This document shows positions 8,901 through 16,355 of a stretch of 41,258 nt of DNA, one piece after another. The notes beneath the pieces were generated by a model, which made no database searches, had not been told where the DNA came from, and saw only the letters and a list, made by a program, of their open reading frames with translations. The translations under genes and the position numbers were made by a program. The stretch's first letter is position 1; each line of letters begins with the position of its first letter. Origin of the DNA: an uncultured Victivallis sp. (GTDB lineage: Bacteria > Verrucomicrobiota > Lentisphaeria > Victivallales > Victivallaceae); assembly GCA_944389935.1 (NCBI GenBank), contig CALXOE010000032.1, forward strand, positions 1 through 41,258, given 5' to 3'.

Positions 8901-9824
8901 CGCCCCGTATTTTGCGGGATCTTTCTCCGCATAACAGTTCGAGAGTTTCAGTTCGAGAACGCCGTTCTTCACCTCGAACCGCTCCGCGATGACTCCTCTG
9001 GCGGAAACACGCTTGAAATTCTTTCCGTCGAGCGAGATACCGAACGTCCGCCCGCCGTTGGCCGAAATCCGATACGCGCCGTTCTCGACCGGAATGCGGA
9101 TGGTAAGGACCTGCGATGCCGGATCGAGCGGCTTCCGGTCGGTGCGAGGTCCACCGATCCGCAGAACCTGATCTCCCGACCACGCTCCCTTGCGATCTTC
9201 GTTCCAAACATCCCAGGCGGTCGAAGAAAGCTTGTTTGAGCCGAGTTTTTCCTGTTCGACGACGTAATCCTCAGCTTCAAATCGCTGCGGAACGCCCGGT
9301 TTCAGAACAGCTTTCGGCATTGCTTTCGGCAGATTTCCGAGCCGCTCGGCAACGATGCGGTCGACGTAGACCACCCCGTAATTGTTCGGATTCGCCTCGG
9401 CATAGCAGTTCGCCAGTTTCAGTTCCAACGTTCCGCCGCGCACTTCAACCCGTTCAGCCACCACGCCGCGCGCATCGATCCGGGCAAACGTTTTTCCGCC
9501 ATCGGCCGAGATTCCGAACGTCCGACCGCCCGTCGCTGAAATCCGGTAGACTCCATCTTCCAGCGGGAGACGCAGTGTCAGCATCGCAGATGCCGGACTC
9601 TCCGGTGCGCGATCCGCCCGCGGGCCGCCGATCCGCAAAACCGTTCCCTCCGACCAGCGTTTTCCCATCGGGTCGGTCGTCCAGATGTCCCAGACGTCGG
9701 AGGCCAGCCGGTCGCGGTTGAGTTTTCCACTTTCCACAACCACTTTCTCAGCCTCGAAAAGCCGCGTTTCCGCCCCGACCAGCGTCGTCGCCGCGGCGCA
9801 GAACAGACATACCGTTTTCCACAT
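5952..9824 (-). CDS. Secreted rhamnogalacturonan lyase, PL11 family, with three N-terminal repeats
   Basis: A 1290-residue protein. Start taken at the ATG at 9824, nine codons inside the longest frame, because it follows AAAGGAGAACGGAAG and opens a signal peptide (MWKTVCLFCAAATTLVGA). The longer frame starts on a GTG inside an operator. Three homologous modules of about 140 residues (21-162, 181-319, 353-491) share FEAE, VLRIGGP, GGRTFGIS and LANCYAE elements, with the third more diverged. The catalytic region, about 500-1100, carries PL11 hallmarks: VGDLDGDGSYDYVFK, YDFNGDGRAEVALK, DLDEDGRDEILLG and GMGHNDYMYLSDI, with many Asp-rich Ca-binding loops. A C-terminal beta-rich domain (about 1150-1290) resembles a carbohydrate-binding module. 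PL11 enzymes cleave the rhamnose-galacturonate backbone of pectin RG-I by beta-elimination. Endo or exo mode cannot be read from the sequence. Confidence 0.95.
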   Translation of the reverse strand: MWKTVCLFCAAATTLVGAETRLFEAEKVVVESGKLNRDRLASDVWDIWTTDPMGKRWSEGTVLRIGGPRADRAPESPASAMLTLRLPLEDGVYRISATGGRTFGISADGGKTFARIDARGVVAERVEVRGGTLELKLANCYAEANPNNYGVVYVDRIVAERLGNLPKAMPKAVLKPGVPQRFEAEDYVVEQEKLGSNKLSSTAWDVWNEDRKGAWSGDQVLRIGGPRTDRKPLDPASQVLTIRIPVENGAYRISANGGRTFGISLDGKNFKRVSARGVIAERFEVKNGVLELKLSNCYAEKDPAKYGAVYLDYVTLERLKEGNAGKKIVPIPPPPVKYPDPGVSWLKDDGSSRRLEAEDCVVNRELLTVDVPERGKWELWSKDVNASRWSGRKVLRGSACETDRSATDPESAMLKFRIPVEKGVKYTVECTGGRSYGISPDGKNFRKFSDKATIFEGVSSDTGFLEFYAANCFRHDAGVGAAYLDFFQVMREREPGNPPPVQGWAKEPVRENLDRGVIAIPGGEGGGAYVSWRLLKEDPADIGFDVFRIRDGRETRLNGKPIIQTCDFTDPEAQPGDRYAVRPAAGFSGKAGESALLKQNFIQFKLSDPKATVMRVGVGDLDGDGSYDYVFKTPDANIDPWDAYWYPTPEPYRLEAFRADGTPLWTKSLGWAIERGVWYSPFIVYDFNGDGRAEVALKMGEGDPRDKVGRVYTGPEYLVILEGATGREIARAPWPSRDGFESYNLACRNQLTMAYLDGKTPCVVALRGTYGLMKVEAWQLRDGKLENVWKFDNDGFAKKYRGQGAHATIVADLDEDGRDEILLGSMALDDNGGVLWSTGMGHNDYMYLSDIMPENPGLEVAYIYETPQQKNGVCVADAKTGRILWGLDEQTWHVNDGYAIDLDPTLPGMEVMGLDFDGRGPSKDRRWLFTGSGRLLNRGASVGPMKRGIYWDADLEKEECTGMIRDFGGGPVGGMFAGNWVTTADLFGDWREEVIVSMPGEARIYTTAIPAMDRRPALVQEHSYRTGVLNNAQGYPCDACLPYLPTQESDNFSLIFRQGDEPYLQVTVTASRRGALAGKVKLSAPAGVTLTPSEWEVNLAPGDSSVTRVTASGKVKDGLLIRGELMEKGDRGRILRGQVPLCMQKKRVLAPGVIRIPAAKFSSEKGGEVKIEMGRSLAKDGCMLGWDNHGHALSWTFRIPEAGKYRLLMLRASSRLAERKLTVAGRDCGTFLFAPTGGFGHSPEEWVLDGFARGEEELIFDLPAGEVTVTMENTNAGSMNLAYLYLEPVK

Positions 9825-9842
9825 CTTCCGTTCTCCTTTCAA

Positions 9843-9860
9843 TAATATCACGTGATATTA
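9843..9860. promoter_or_regulatory. LacI-type operator 1 (PL11 lyase promoter)
   Basis: TAATATCACGTGATATTA is an 18-bp perfect palindrome with a central CG, as is typical of LacI-family sites. It lies 18 bp upstream of the lyase ATG. Two near copies lie at 10923-10940 and 10993-11010. Recognition by the adjacent LacI protein is inferred. Confidence 0.85.
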
Positions 9861-9870
9861 ACAGGCTGTT

Positions 9871-9907
9871 AAAAAAAACTACCGCTCCGGGAGTCGAAAA
9901 CCCGGAG
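9871..9907 (-). terminator. Probable intrinsic terminator of lacI
   Basis: A 7-bp stem CTCCGGG/CCCGGAG (9901-9907 with 9885-9891) at the very end of the lacI coding region is followed on the minus strand, after six bases, by eight T residues (9878-9871). The gap before the T-run weakens the call. It would separate lacI from the lyase promoter just downstream. Confidence 0.5.
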
Positions 9908-10910
9908 TCGTGTCGCGTAAAACCATGTGAGATGCCAATTCCACAGACGCATATTTACCATGCAGCAACGCATTCTCAAAGAGCTGCCATCCGGAAAAGA
10001 CGATGTCCTCCACGGGATTGCGGACCGAAGTGAGCGGCAGCGCGTTGAACGGCATGTCGAGACCGTCCACACCGATCACCGGCAGCTCTTCAACGCCGCT
10101 GCCGCACTCCATGAGCGCAGTCACTGCTGAGTTCGCCAGTTCGTCGGTAAAACAGCAGAGCGCACCGGGACGCCTCCGGTTTGCGAGCAGTGACCGGATC
10201 TCGGTGACCGTCTCCCGGTGGCAAGAGACCGAGTGACGGCTCTCCAGCCGGATTCCCGCCTCCTCCAGCCCGCGGAAGATACACTGCTCCCGGATCGAAA
10301 TCGGATTGCTGACCATCTCCGCAAACGTCAGATACGAAACGCTTTCCACTTGATTGCAGCGCAGGAACTCCACCAGTGTCGCGGCGATTTTCTCTTCCGT
10401 TACGCCCACCCGGGAGATATTCGGCACTCCAGGCGTATTGTGCCCGAGCATGACCAGCGGCAGGTGAAGCCCGGTCAGCCGTTTATAGACATCGAGATTC
10501 CGGTCGCCGCCGGTAATCGCGAAAAGCCCGTCGATCCCGCGCGAAAAAAGCATCTCGAGTTTGCGTCGCTCGAGATCGAGATTGAAGTTGTAGAACTCCA
10601 GGAGCGGCATGTAACCGTTTTCAACGCAACGCTCCGCCAGCAGGTCGCCGATCACGCGGCTGAAGAGAACATTCGAGGTGTTCAGCAGAATCCCGATGTT
10701 GTTGCTGCGCCCCGAAACCAGCGTGCGCGCGGAGTTGTTCGGAATGTAGCCGAGCTCTTCAATGGCTTTTTCGATCTTCCGGCGCGTGTCGGGACGCAGC
10801 CCGATATTGTTCTTCGCGTCCCGGTTCAAAACCGCATAAACCGCCGTACGAGAGACTCCCGCGGCCTCCGCCACCATCCGCACCGTAATTTTACGCCTCG
10901 GTGAAATCAT
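9879..10910 (-). CDS. LacI-family transcriptional regulator of the pectin locus
   Basis: A 343-residue protein from the ATG at 10910. The longest frame starts on a GTG inside an operator, and AACAGGGAAGCG precedes the internal ATG. The N-terminus has the LacI helix-turn-helix and hinge (residues 7-65: ITVRMVAEAAGVSRTAVYAVLN, then PNNSARTLVSGRSNNIGILL). A periplasmic-binding-protein-like effector domain follows to the end (GLFAIT, VMLGHNTPGV, FTDELANSAV, IGVDGLDMP). The gene lies upstream of, and on the same strand as, the PL11 lyase, and diverges from a URO-D methyltransferase gene. Operator copies precede all three genes, so autoregulation plus control of both flanks is likely. The effector is unknown; an oligosaccharide of rhamnogalacturonan would be expected. 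Confidence 0.93.
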   Translation of the reverse strand: MISPRRKITVRMVAEAAGVSRTAVYAVLNRDAKNNIGLRPDTRRKIEKAIEELGYIPNNSARTLVSGRSNNIGILLNTSNVLFSRVIGDLLAERCVENGYMPLLEFYNFNLDLERRKLEMLFSRGIDGLFAITGGDRNLDVYKRLTGLHLPLVMLGHNTPGVPNISRVGVTEEKIAATLVEFLRCNQVESVSYLTFAEMVSNPISIREQCIFRGLEEAGIRLESRHSVSCHRETVTEIRSLLANRRRPGALCCFTDELANSAVTALMECGSGVEELPVIGVDGLDMPFNALPLTSVRNPVEDIVFSGWQLFENALLHGKYASVELASHMVLRDTTPGFRLPER

Positions 10911-10922
10911 CGCTTCCCTGTT

Positions 10923-10940
10923 TAATATCACGTGGTATTG
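10923..10940. promoter_or_regulatory. LacI-type operator 2 (lacI leader)
   Basis: TAATATCACGTGGTATTG matches operator 1 at 16 of 18 positions. It lies 12 bp upstream of the lacI ATG, consistent with autoregulation. Confidence 0.8.
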
Positions 10941-10991
10941 AAAATCTCGTTTTTCCCCCGGATCAACCGTTTCATTTGAGCTGAGAAAAAG

Positions 10992-11019
10992 TTAATATCA
11001 CGAGGTATTGCACTATAAT
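10992..11019 (+). promoter_or_regulatory. Promoter of the URO-D gene, overlapped by LacI-type operator 3
   Basis: A perfect TATAAT lies at 11014-11019, with a weak TTAATA 16 bp upstream at 10992-10997. Operator copy TAATATCACGAGGTATTG (10993-11010) covers the -35 and spacer. A transcript from here would have a leader of about 160 nt before the ATG at 11187. That leader contains an A/T-rich hairpin (11052-11086). Confidence 0.7.
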
Positions 11020-11186
11020 TATACCAAACTTTGCCTTATTTGTCAATAGCGCGTCGAAAAAAAAAGCATTTTTCGATATTACGACGGAAGAGGAATCCTG
11101 TTTTTTCCCATCGGAAAGGATTGCAAAACTCCGCATTGGCGATATATTTCCTGAACACGAAAGATCTGGCGGGGAAGGAGTCTGTC

Positions 11187-12311
11187 ATGAGTTTTGCCGC
11201 AACGCCGCGGGAAGCGGCCGAAAAAATCTGGAACACCTATCGGAGAGTACCGGAAAGCGGTTTCATCCAGCGCGATTTCGGCCTCTGGATGTGCATCGAC
11301 GCCTGGCGGAAAGACGGGCTGCCGGAGGGAAGCGAAGCGGAACTCTTCTCCTACGAACCCTCCGGGAAAGCCGATTTGCGCGGTCTGGGCTGGACGGAAC
11401 CGGCATTTGAACCGGAGTTCCCCGAACGAGTGCTCGAGGACCGCGGCGAGACCGAGATCGTCCAGGACCGGGCCGGGCGCGGCGTGCTTTACTTCAAGGG
11501 ACGCCGTCAGGGATTCATGCCGGAATATGTGTCGCACCCCGTCACCGACATGCGGTCGTGGCAGGAGAATGTCAAGCCGCGATTGCGCTTCGATCTCCCG
11601 GAACGCATCGCAGCCCGCAAAGCCGAGGCCGGCGCCGTCAGGGACGCGCGCGAAAAAAACGGATCACTGGTCTGCCAGAACATCATCGGCGGCTACATGT
11701 ACCTGCGCAGTCTCCTCGGCCCGGAAGCGCTGCTCTATGCGTTCTACGACATGCCGGAACTCATCCACGACTGCATGAAAAGCTGGTTTGAACTGGCCGA
11801 CGCAGTCACCGCCCTGCACCAGGAATTCGTCACGATCGACGAGGTGTTCTTCGGGGAGGACATCTGTTACAACCACGGCCCGCTGATCTCGCCGGATATG
11901 ATCCGCGAGTTTCTTTTCCCCTATTACCAGCAGCTGCTGACCAACATCCGGCAGCGGCAGCCGGATCACCGCGATCTTTACATTCAGCTCGACACCGATG
12001 GCGACTGCCGCAGCATCATGGATCTCTATATCTCCGGAATCGGCTGCAACGTCTTTTCGCCGTTTGAAGTGGCTTCCGGATCCGATGTGGTCGCCATCGG
12101 CAGGGAGTATCCGGACATAGTGCTCACGGGGGGATTCGACAAGCGGATTCTCGCGGCGGGCCCGGAGGCGATCGACCGCGAGGTCGACCGGATCTTTCCG
12201 GTCATGTTCAAACGAGGCGGCTACTGGCCCACCTGCGATCACGGCGTCCCGGCCGAAGTGAACTGGCGGGATTATCTGCACTTCCGCAAACGGTGTCTCG
12301 AATTCGCCTAG
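11187..12311 (+). CDS. URO-D family methyltransferase-like protein
   Basis: A 374-residue protein of the uroporphyrinogen-decarboxylase superfamily, the fold shared with corrinoid methyltransferases such as MtaA and CmuA. Start set at the ATG after GGGGAAGGAG. The frame extends 52 codons upstream but that part is Lys/Arg-rich and lies inside the leader. Recognisable blocks are the QNIIGGYMYLRSLLGPEALL helix region, DEVFFGEDICYNHGPLISP, QLDTDGDC and GGYWPTCDHGVPAEV. The His-x-Cys zinc pair seen in MtaA-type proteins is not present at the expected place (DTDGDC instead). It therefore belongs to the URO-D-like subgroup and may be a substrate-specific methyltransferase rather than the methylcobamide:acceptor enzyme. 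It diverges from lacI and carries a LacI-type operator in its promoter. Confidence 0.85.
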   Translation: MSFAATPREAAEKIWNTYRRVPESGFIQRDFGLWMCIDAWRKDGLPEGSEAELFSYEPSGKADLRGLGWTEPAFEPEFPERVLEDRGETEIVQDRAGRGVLYFKGRRQGFMPEYVSHPVTDMRSWQENVKPRLRFDLPERIAARKAEAGAVRDAREKNGSLVCQNIIGGYMYLRSLLGPEALLYAFYDMPELIHDCMKSWFELADAVTALHQEFVTIDEVFFGEDICYNHGPLISPDMIREFLFPYYQQLLTNIRQRQPDHRDLYIQLDTDGDCRSIMDLYISGIGCNVFSPFEVASGSDVVAIGREYPDIVLTGGFDKRILAAGPEAIDREVDRIFPVMFKRGGYWPTCDHGVPAEVNWRDYLHFRKRCLEFA

Positions 12312-12349
12312 AATCCGGCCCGGCGGGAACGCGGCGGCTGGTCCGCCGG

Positions 12350-13075
12350 TCAACGGGACGGTAATACTTTCAATATCCGGTCCCAGTCGCCGACCTGCGC
12401 AATCGTCTCCCCGGGACGGACGATCAGGAACTCCTCTTCCGGCCATTCGCCGTCGACGAGCAGTCGCAGCAGCCTCAGATCGCCGCTGACCTCGCGGAAT
12501 TCCCTCCCCTCCTCCACGGCTTTCGCGCGACAACGCGCTTTCGCCTCTTCGCAGGGGATCTCCGGGGTTGAGATGAACGTGATCGGCATGAGCACCCCAT
12601 CGAGTTTCGGATGCATCGCCTCCCAGATGTACCGGGCATCTTCTTCGCCGTACTGTTCGACCAGCGCGTCGTAACCATCCCCGAACAGCATCTCACCGTC
12701 CGAAAAATAGTAGTCGCCGTGTTCCACGAAACCGACCGAACCGAACGGGGAACTCGGCATCGCCGAAAAGAGCTCTTCAAACCGCTTCCGGCTCCCGAGC
12801 AGGATTCCGCAGCAGTCATGGCTGCGCGGCAGAACCAGCGGCACATGGCGGGCCGTGATCCCTGCCGTCGCCGTTCCGCAGAGCCCGTAGCCGAGCAGAA
12901 TGGCGTCAACGCCCTCAACCGCGTCGATCCTCTCCTGAAGTTTCCGGCGCAGTTCGCGCGGATGCGCGTGTTCGCCAAGTTCCAGGAACTCGATCTCGAG
13001 AATCTGTTCCGAACGCGGAATCAAATACTCGAGTTCACGTTTGAAGACATTGCAGGAAAATAACTTGAACTTCAT
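12350..13075 (-). CDS. DUF1638 protein of the corrinoid methyltransferase cluster
   Basis: A 241-residue protein with the DUF1638 signature: an early Cys ([10 protein letters not shown]), the central [11 protein letters not shown] and [13 protein letters not shown] motifs, then [15 protein letters not shown]. The motif cysteines suggest metal or cobamide chemistry, but no activity is established for the family. DUF1638 genes are commonly found beside corrinoid proteins and RACo-like activators. Here the start overlaps the end of the RACo gene by 4 bp, which indicates translational coupling. It is the last gene of the minus-strand mtaA-corrinoid-RACo-DUF1638 set and converges on the URO-D gene that ends at 12311. 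Confidence 0.85.
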   Translation of the reverse strand: MKFKLFSCNVFKRELEYLIPRSEQILEIEFLELGEHAHPRELRRKLQERIDAVEGVDAILLGYGLCGTATAGITARHVPLVLPRSHDCCGILLGSRKRFEELFSAMPSSPFGSVGFVEHGDYYFSDGEMLFGDGYDALVEQYGEEDARYIWEAMHPKLDGVLMPITFISTPEIPCEEAKARCRAKAVEEGREFREVSGDLRLLRLLVDGEWPEEEFLIVRPGETIAQVGDWDRILKVLPSR

Positions 13076-14502
13076 GGCAGCAGCAGTCCGTCGATATAGT
13101 TATCCTCAAACTCCGGCAGCAGATTCAGCGGAATCTCCCGGGGCAGATCGATCAAATTCTCCAGTTCAGCCGCCACGCCGGGATCGAGCGCCAGACGGGC
13201 CGCCCCGCCGAGGCTCGTGTTGCCGACCGCCTCGAGCTCGCACCCTCCCGGCAGCAGGCCGCAGCCGACCGCATTGCCCAAATCGAGATACCGGGCGAAT
13301 CCTCCGGCAAGATAAATCTTCCGGACCGCAATGCCGCAATGGCGGGAAAGCGTCTGGATTCCGGCGCAGACCGCGGCTTTCGCCTTGAGAAGCTGTTCGA
13401 TCTCCCATTCGTTGATCGAAACGCCGGGAGCCACCTCGAACGAATCCGCCGGCGGCTGAATGCGCCCGAACTCATTCAGATGCCCGAGCCTGCGCTCGAC
13501 CGCGAGAAAGTCGATCATCGCCGAACCGCACAGCCCGACCGGGGCGACCCCCTGCCCGATCACCGAGAAAGAGCCGTTTCCGAAATAGTGGTCGACCGCG
13601 CCGGGTACCGCCCGGCAACCACAGTGGATCCCCGCCCCCTCGAAAGCCGGTCCCGCCGCCGCGGCGGTGCAGAAGAAGCCCTTCTCCGACCGCAGGATGA
13701 TTTCGCAGTTCGTGCCGATGTCGACGAGGAGTTCACCGGGCTTCAGACGGGTCTCGAACAGTCCGGCGGTCAGATCGCCGCCGACATATCCGGCGATCGC
13801 CGGTACCGTCAGCACCGGAATCTCCCCCGCGCGCAACCCGAGTTCCGCCGCACTCCGGACCGGAAAAACCCGGCACGGCGGCGTGAACGGCATGACGCCG
13901 ATCGACGACGGATCGATTCCATGAAAGAGGCAGCTCATCACCGTGTTGCCCGCCACCGCGATCCGCACAGCGTCGGACGGATCGAGCTGGATGAGCAGTT
14001 CATTGATGGAGTCCGCCGCCGCCCGGCGCAACTCGCCGAGCGCCTCCGGCGAACTGCCCGCGTGGTTGATCCGGGTGATGACGTTATCCCCGAAACGGCT
14101 CTGGGAATTGAAACAACTCGCCTCGCGGACGATCTCCCGGCCATGGAGTTTTGCGGCCGCGACGGTGGTGGTTCCGAGATCGATTGCGATGACTGTTTCA
14201 TCGCTGTCCGGCAACGGCAGCCCGCGCCAGGCGGTTGCAACCTGCCCCCGTGTCGCCGCCATTGAGCGCTCCGGCACGTCAACTTCTCCCCGGGGGCTGA
14301 CCAGCCGGGTGCGGCAGGCGTTGGCTTCGGCGGGTACGGATAGCGGTCTGCCGTCCACCTCCCACTCGCCGGAGCAGAGCTTCACCCGGCAGCGGCCGCA
14401 AGTGCCGTTACCGCCGCAGCGCAGATCCAGCGGACACCCTGCGGCAGCCAGCAGCTTCGCGAGATTCCGTTGATCCCCAGCCGGCTGAAGAATCAGACGC
14501 AT
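13072..14502 (-). CDS. RACo-type reductive activator of corrinoid protein (ferredoxin plus ASKHA domain)
   Basis: A 476-residue protein. Residues 1-75 form a [2Fe-2S] ferredoxin module ([11 protein letters not shown]29, C35, C38, with C63 as fourth ligand). From about residue 104 an ASKHA/actin-like ATPase domain follows ([44 protein letters not shown]). Proteins of this build use ATP to re-reduce a Co(II) corrinoid protein that has become inactive, so that methyl transfer can resume. It is shorter than typical RACo proteins of around 600-650 residues because the linker between ferredoxin and ATPase is brief. Start follows CAGGGAGGAATATAA. It lies between the corrinoid protein and DUF1638 genes, whose products are its likely partners. 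Confidence 0.93.
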   Translation of the reverse strand: MRLILQPAGDQRNLAKLLAAAGCPLDLRCGGNGTCGRCRVKLCSGEWEVDGRPLSVPAEANACRTRLVSPRGEVDVPERSMAATRGQVATAWRGLPLPDSDETVIAIDLGTTTVAAAKLHGREIVREASCFNSQSRFGDNVITRINHAGSSPEALGELRRAAADSINELLIQLDPSDAVRIAVAGNTVMSCLFHGIDPSSIGVMPFTPPCRVFPVRSAAELGLRAGEIPVLTVPAIAGYVGGDLTAGLFETRLKPGELLVDIGTNCEIILRSEKGFFCTAAAAGPAFEGAGIHCGCRAVPGAVDHYFGNGSFSVIGQGVAPVGLCGSAMIDFLAVERRLGHLNEFGRIQPPADSFEVAPGVSINEWEIEQLLKAKAAVCAGIQTLSRHCGIAVRKIYLAGGFARYLDLGNAVGCGLLPGGCELEAVGNTSLGGAARLALDPGVAAELENLIDLPREIPLNLLPEFEDNYIDGLLLP

Positions 14503-14601
14503 TTATATTCCTCCCTGTTTCCGACCCGGTCTCCGGAAAGTACCGGAACCTTCAGCAGCCGGAAGATTCGCTCTTTTCCGCACAACGGCTCCATCGCGGC
14601 C

Positions 14602-15225
14602 TCACGCGGTTTTCACGAGGGAATCGACGAGTTTGACTGCACCGTTCGCATCCTCGCTGTATCCGTCCGCCCCGATCTCGTCGGCGTAAGCCTGCGTGAC
14701 CGGGGCGCCGCCGATGATGACCTTCACGCCCTTCTCCTTGAAGTGGGCGACGACATCTTTCATGTACGGCATGGTGGTGGTCAGCAGCGAGCTGCATCCG
14801 ACAATCGTCGCGCCCTGTCTGACCCCCTCCTCATATTTCGCGATATCGCAGTTCACGCCGAGATCGATCACATCGTAACCCGCCCCCTTGAGCATGATCG
14901 CAACGAGGTTTTTGCCGATGTCGTGCAGATCGCCTTTCACGGTTCCGATCGCGATTTTACCCGGCGATTTCCGACCGGAAGCGGCGATCAGCGGTTCGAT
15001 CAGTGCGAGTCCCGCCTGCATCGCCCGTGCCGCAATCAGCAGTTCCGGAACATACGCCTCGTTGCGGGAGAACTTGTCGCCGATCTCACGCATCGCCGGA
15101 ATCATTCCCTTGTCGAGCAGAGAGTTGATATCCTCTCCGCGGTTGATCGCCTCCTGAACAATCGCAGTCACGTCGTTGCGTTTCCCTTTGATGACGGCAG
15201 TGCGCAACGCTTCAAAATCTGTCAT
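14602..15225 (-). CDS. Corrinoid (cobamide-binding) methyl-carrier protein
   Basis: A 207-residue protein of the MtaC/MtbC/MtmC type. A helical cap domain (residues 1-85, ending in PELLIAARAMQAGLALIEPL) precedes a Rossmann-like B12 domain. In that domain GDLHDIGKNLVAIML supplies the lower cobalt ligand His101 in the DxHxxG motif, with GCSSLLTTTM and GGAPV closing the nucleotide-loop pocket. It carries the methyl group between a substrate-specific methyltransferase and the acceptor-side enzyme. The gene lies 16 bp downstream of the MtaA-like gene and is followed by the RACo gene. No gene resembling MtaB, MttB or MtmB is in the window. Confidence 0.95.
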   Translation of the reverse strand: MTDFEALRTAVIKGKRNDVTAIVQEAINRGEDINSLLDKGMIPAMREIGDKFSRNEAYVPELLIAARAMQAGLALIEPLIAASGRKSPGKIAIGTVKGDLHDIGKNLVAIMLKGAGYDVIDLGVNCDIAKYEEGVRQGATIVGCSSLLTTTMPYMKDVVAHFKEKGVKVIIGGAPVTQAYADEIGADGYSEDANGAVKLVDSLVKTA

Positions 15226-15241
15226 GATCCGGTTCTCCTTG

Positions 15242-16255
15242 TTACTTGACGGATTGGTTGTAATCTTCGAGTGCGCGGAAGAACGCGCGGATATTCTCCA
15301 TCTTCACGCCCGGCGGCACGTCGCAGCCGGAAGAGAGTACGAAATTCGGCCACGGAGCAGTCGCACGCAGCAGCTCGGAGGTCTTTGCATAAACCTCTTC
15401 CGGGGAGCCGTCTTTCAACACCCCGACCGGATCGATGTTCCCCATCAGCGGAACTTCCGGCGGCATCTGCGGCAGCAGTTCCGGCAGCGAAACCGCATTG
15501 CCCAGATGCAGCGCGGCGCAACCGGTCGAGAGCAGCTCCTTGATCTGGCGGCCGGCGGCGTTCCCGCAGTTGTGAATCACCACCGGGAAATCATCCCCCT
15601 GCACCGCATCGACGATCCGTTTCAAGTAATCCGCCGCAACCCGCTGACACATATCCGGAGAAAGCAATCCCGCCGCCGGTTCGGCGATCAGGATGCCGTT
15701 CACCCCGGTCGCGCGGATCGCTTTCGCATACTCCACGAGGAAAGCAGTCGCCTTTTCGAGCAGCGCAGCGGCTGCCGCCTCCTCCACCGCCGCAAGGATC
15801 ATGATTTCAGTCATATCCGCAAGCCGTCCGGCCAGCGAAAACGGCCCGATCATGCCGCCGAATACGGGCCGATCGAGCTTTGCCGCGCAGAGTTCCGCAC
15901 AGCGCAGCGTCTCGGCGGTCCGCTTCGCGCCGACCTCCGGCACCGCCATACTCCCGATGGTTTCCGCCGTCGAAGCGATGCTTTCGCTGACGGTCGGATT
16001 CTCATACTCGGAATAGCGCACCGGCGCACCGAACGCCTCAGCCTCGACCGAAAGATCCATGAACGTCACGAGCGCATCGGCATGCACCGCACCCGCCAGC
16101 GCCTCAATGCAGCGGAACTGGAGCTCCCCGCTCCGGAACACCTCCGCCGGTTTCGCGCCGGTCAATTCGATTCCGGGCGTGGTCATGATCGGAATCGCAC
16201 GCCGCTGCGGCGACGCGAGAATCTCCCGGAAAAAACGTTTCATGTCATGGTACAT
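15242..16255 (-). CDS. MtaA/CmuA-type methylcobamide methyltransferase (URO-D family)
   Basis: A 337-residue URO-D fold protein. It has a zinc site typical of MtaA: H228-x-C230 in VIHNCGNA and a distal Cys in LSSGCDVPPGV. Other family blocks include GGMIGPFSLAGRLADMTEIM, ILIAEPAAGLLSP, HLGNAV and MGNIDPVGVL. Such enzymes move the methyl group from a methylated corrinoid protein to a thiol acceptor such as coenzyme M, or to tetrahydrofolate in bacteria. The start follows AGGAGGTCGCG. It is first of the minus-strand set with the corrinoid protein, RACo and DUF1638, and divergent from an AraC regulator across a 100-bp spacer. The acceptor is not evident; tetrahydrofolate is the likeliest in a non-methanogen. 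Confidence 0.92.
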   Translation of the reverse strand: MYHDMKRFFREILASPQRRAIPIMTTPGIELTGAKPAEVFRSGELQFRCIEALAGAVHADALVTFMDLSVEAEAFGAPVRYSEYENPTVSESIASTAETIGSMAVPEVGAKRTAETLRCAELCAAKLDRPVFGGMIGPFSLAGRLADMTEIMILAAVEEAAAAALLEKATAFLVEYAKAIRATGVNGILIAEPAAGLLSPDMCQRVAADYLKRIVDAVQGDDFPVVIHNCGNAAGRQIKELLSTGCAALHLGNAVSLPELLPQMPPEVPLMGNIDPVGVLKDGSPEEVYAKTSELLRATAPWPNFVLSSGCDVPPGVKMENIRAFFRALEDYNQSVK

Positions 16256-16300
16256 CGCGACCTCCTGTCACCATCCGTTCTTTTCTATATATTTTACCCG

Positions 16301-16314
16301 TTTTTCCGGAAAAA
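16301..16314. promoter_or_regulatory. 14-bp palindrome between divergent mtaA-like and araC genes
   Basis: TTTTTCCGGAAAAA is a perfect palindrome in the 100-bp spacer, upstream of an AT-rich -10-like element (TATATA on the minus strand) for the mtaA-like gene. It is a candidate binding site or a chance feature of an AT-rich spacer. Confidence 0.35.
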
Positions 16315-16355
16315 TCTTCTTTTCTTTTGCATTTTTTTGCTCTATATTAATCTGC

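Noticed and set aside
12332..12348. CGGCGG/CCGCCG hairpin between convergent URO-D and DUF1638 genes
   Set aside because: Short stem with no T-run in a GC-rich region; not enough to call a terminator.
15226..16355. Possible cobalamin riboswitch near the corrinoid genes
   Set aside because: No B12-box-like sequence is seen in the spacers, and the 100-bp divergent spacer is too short.
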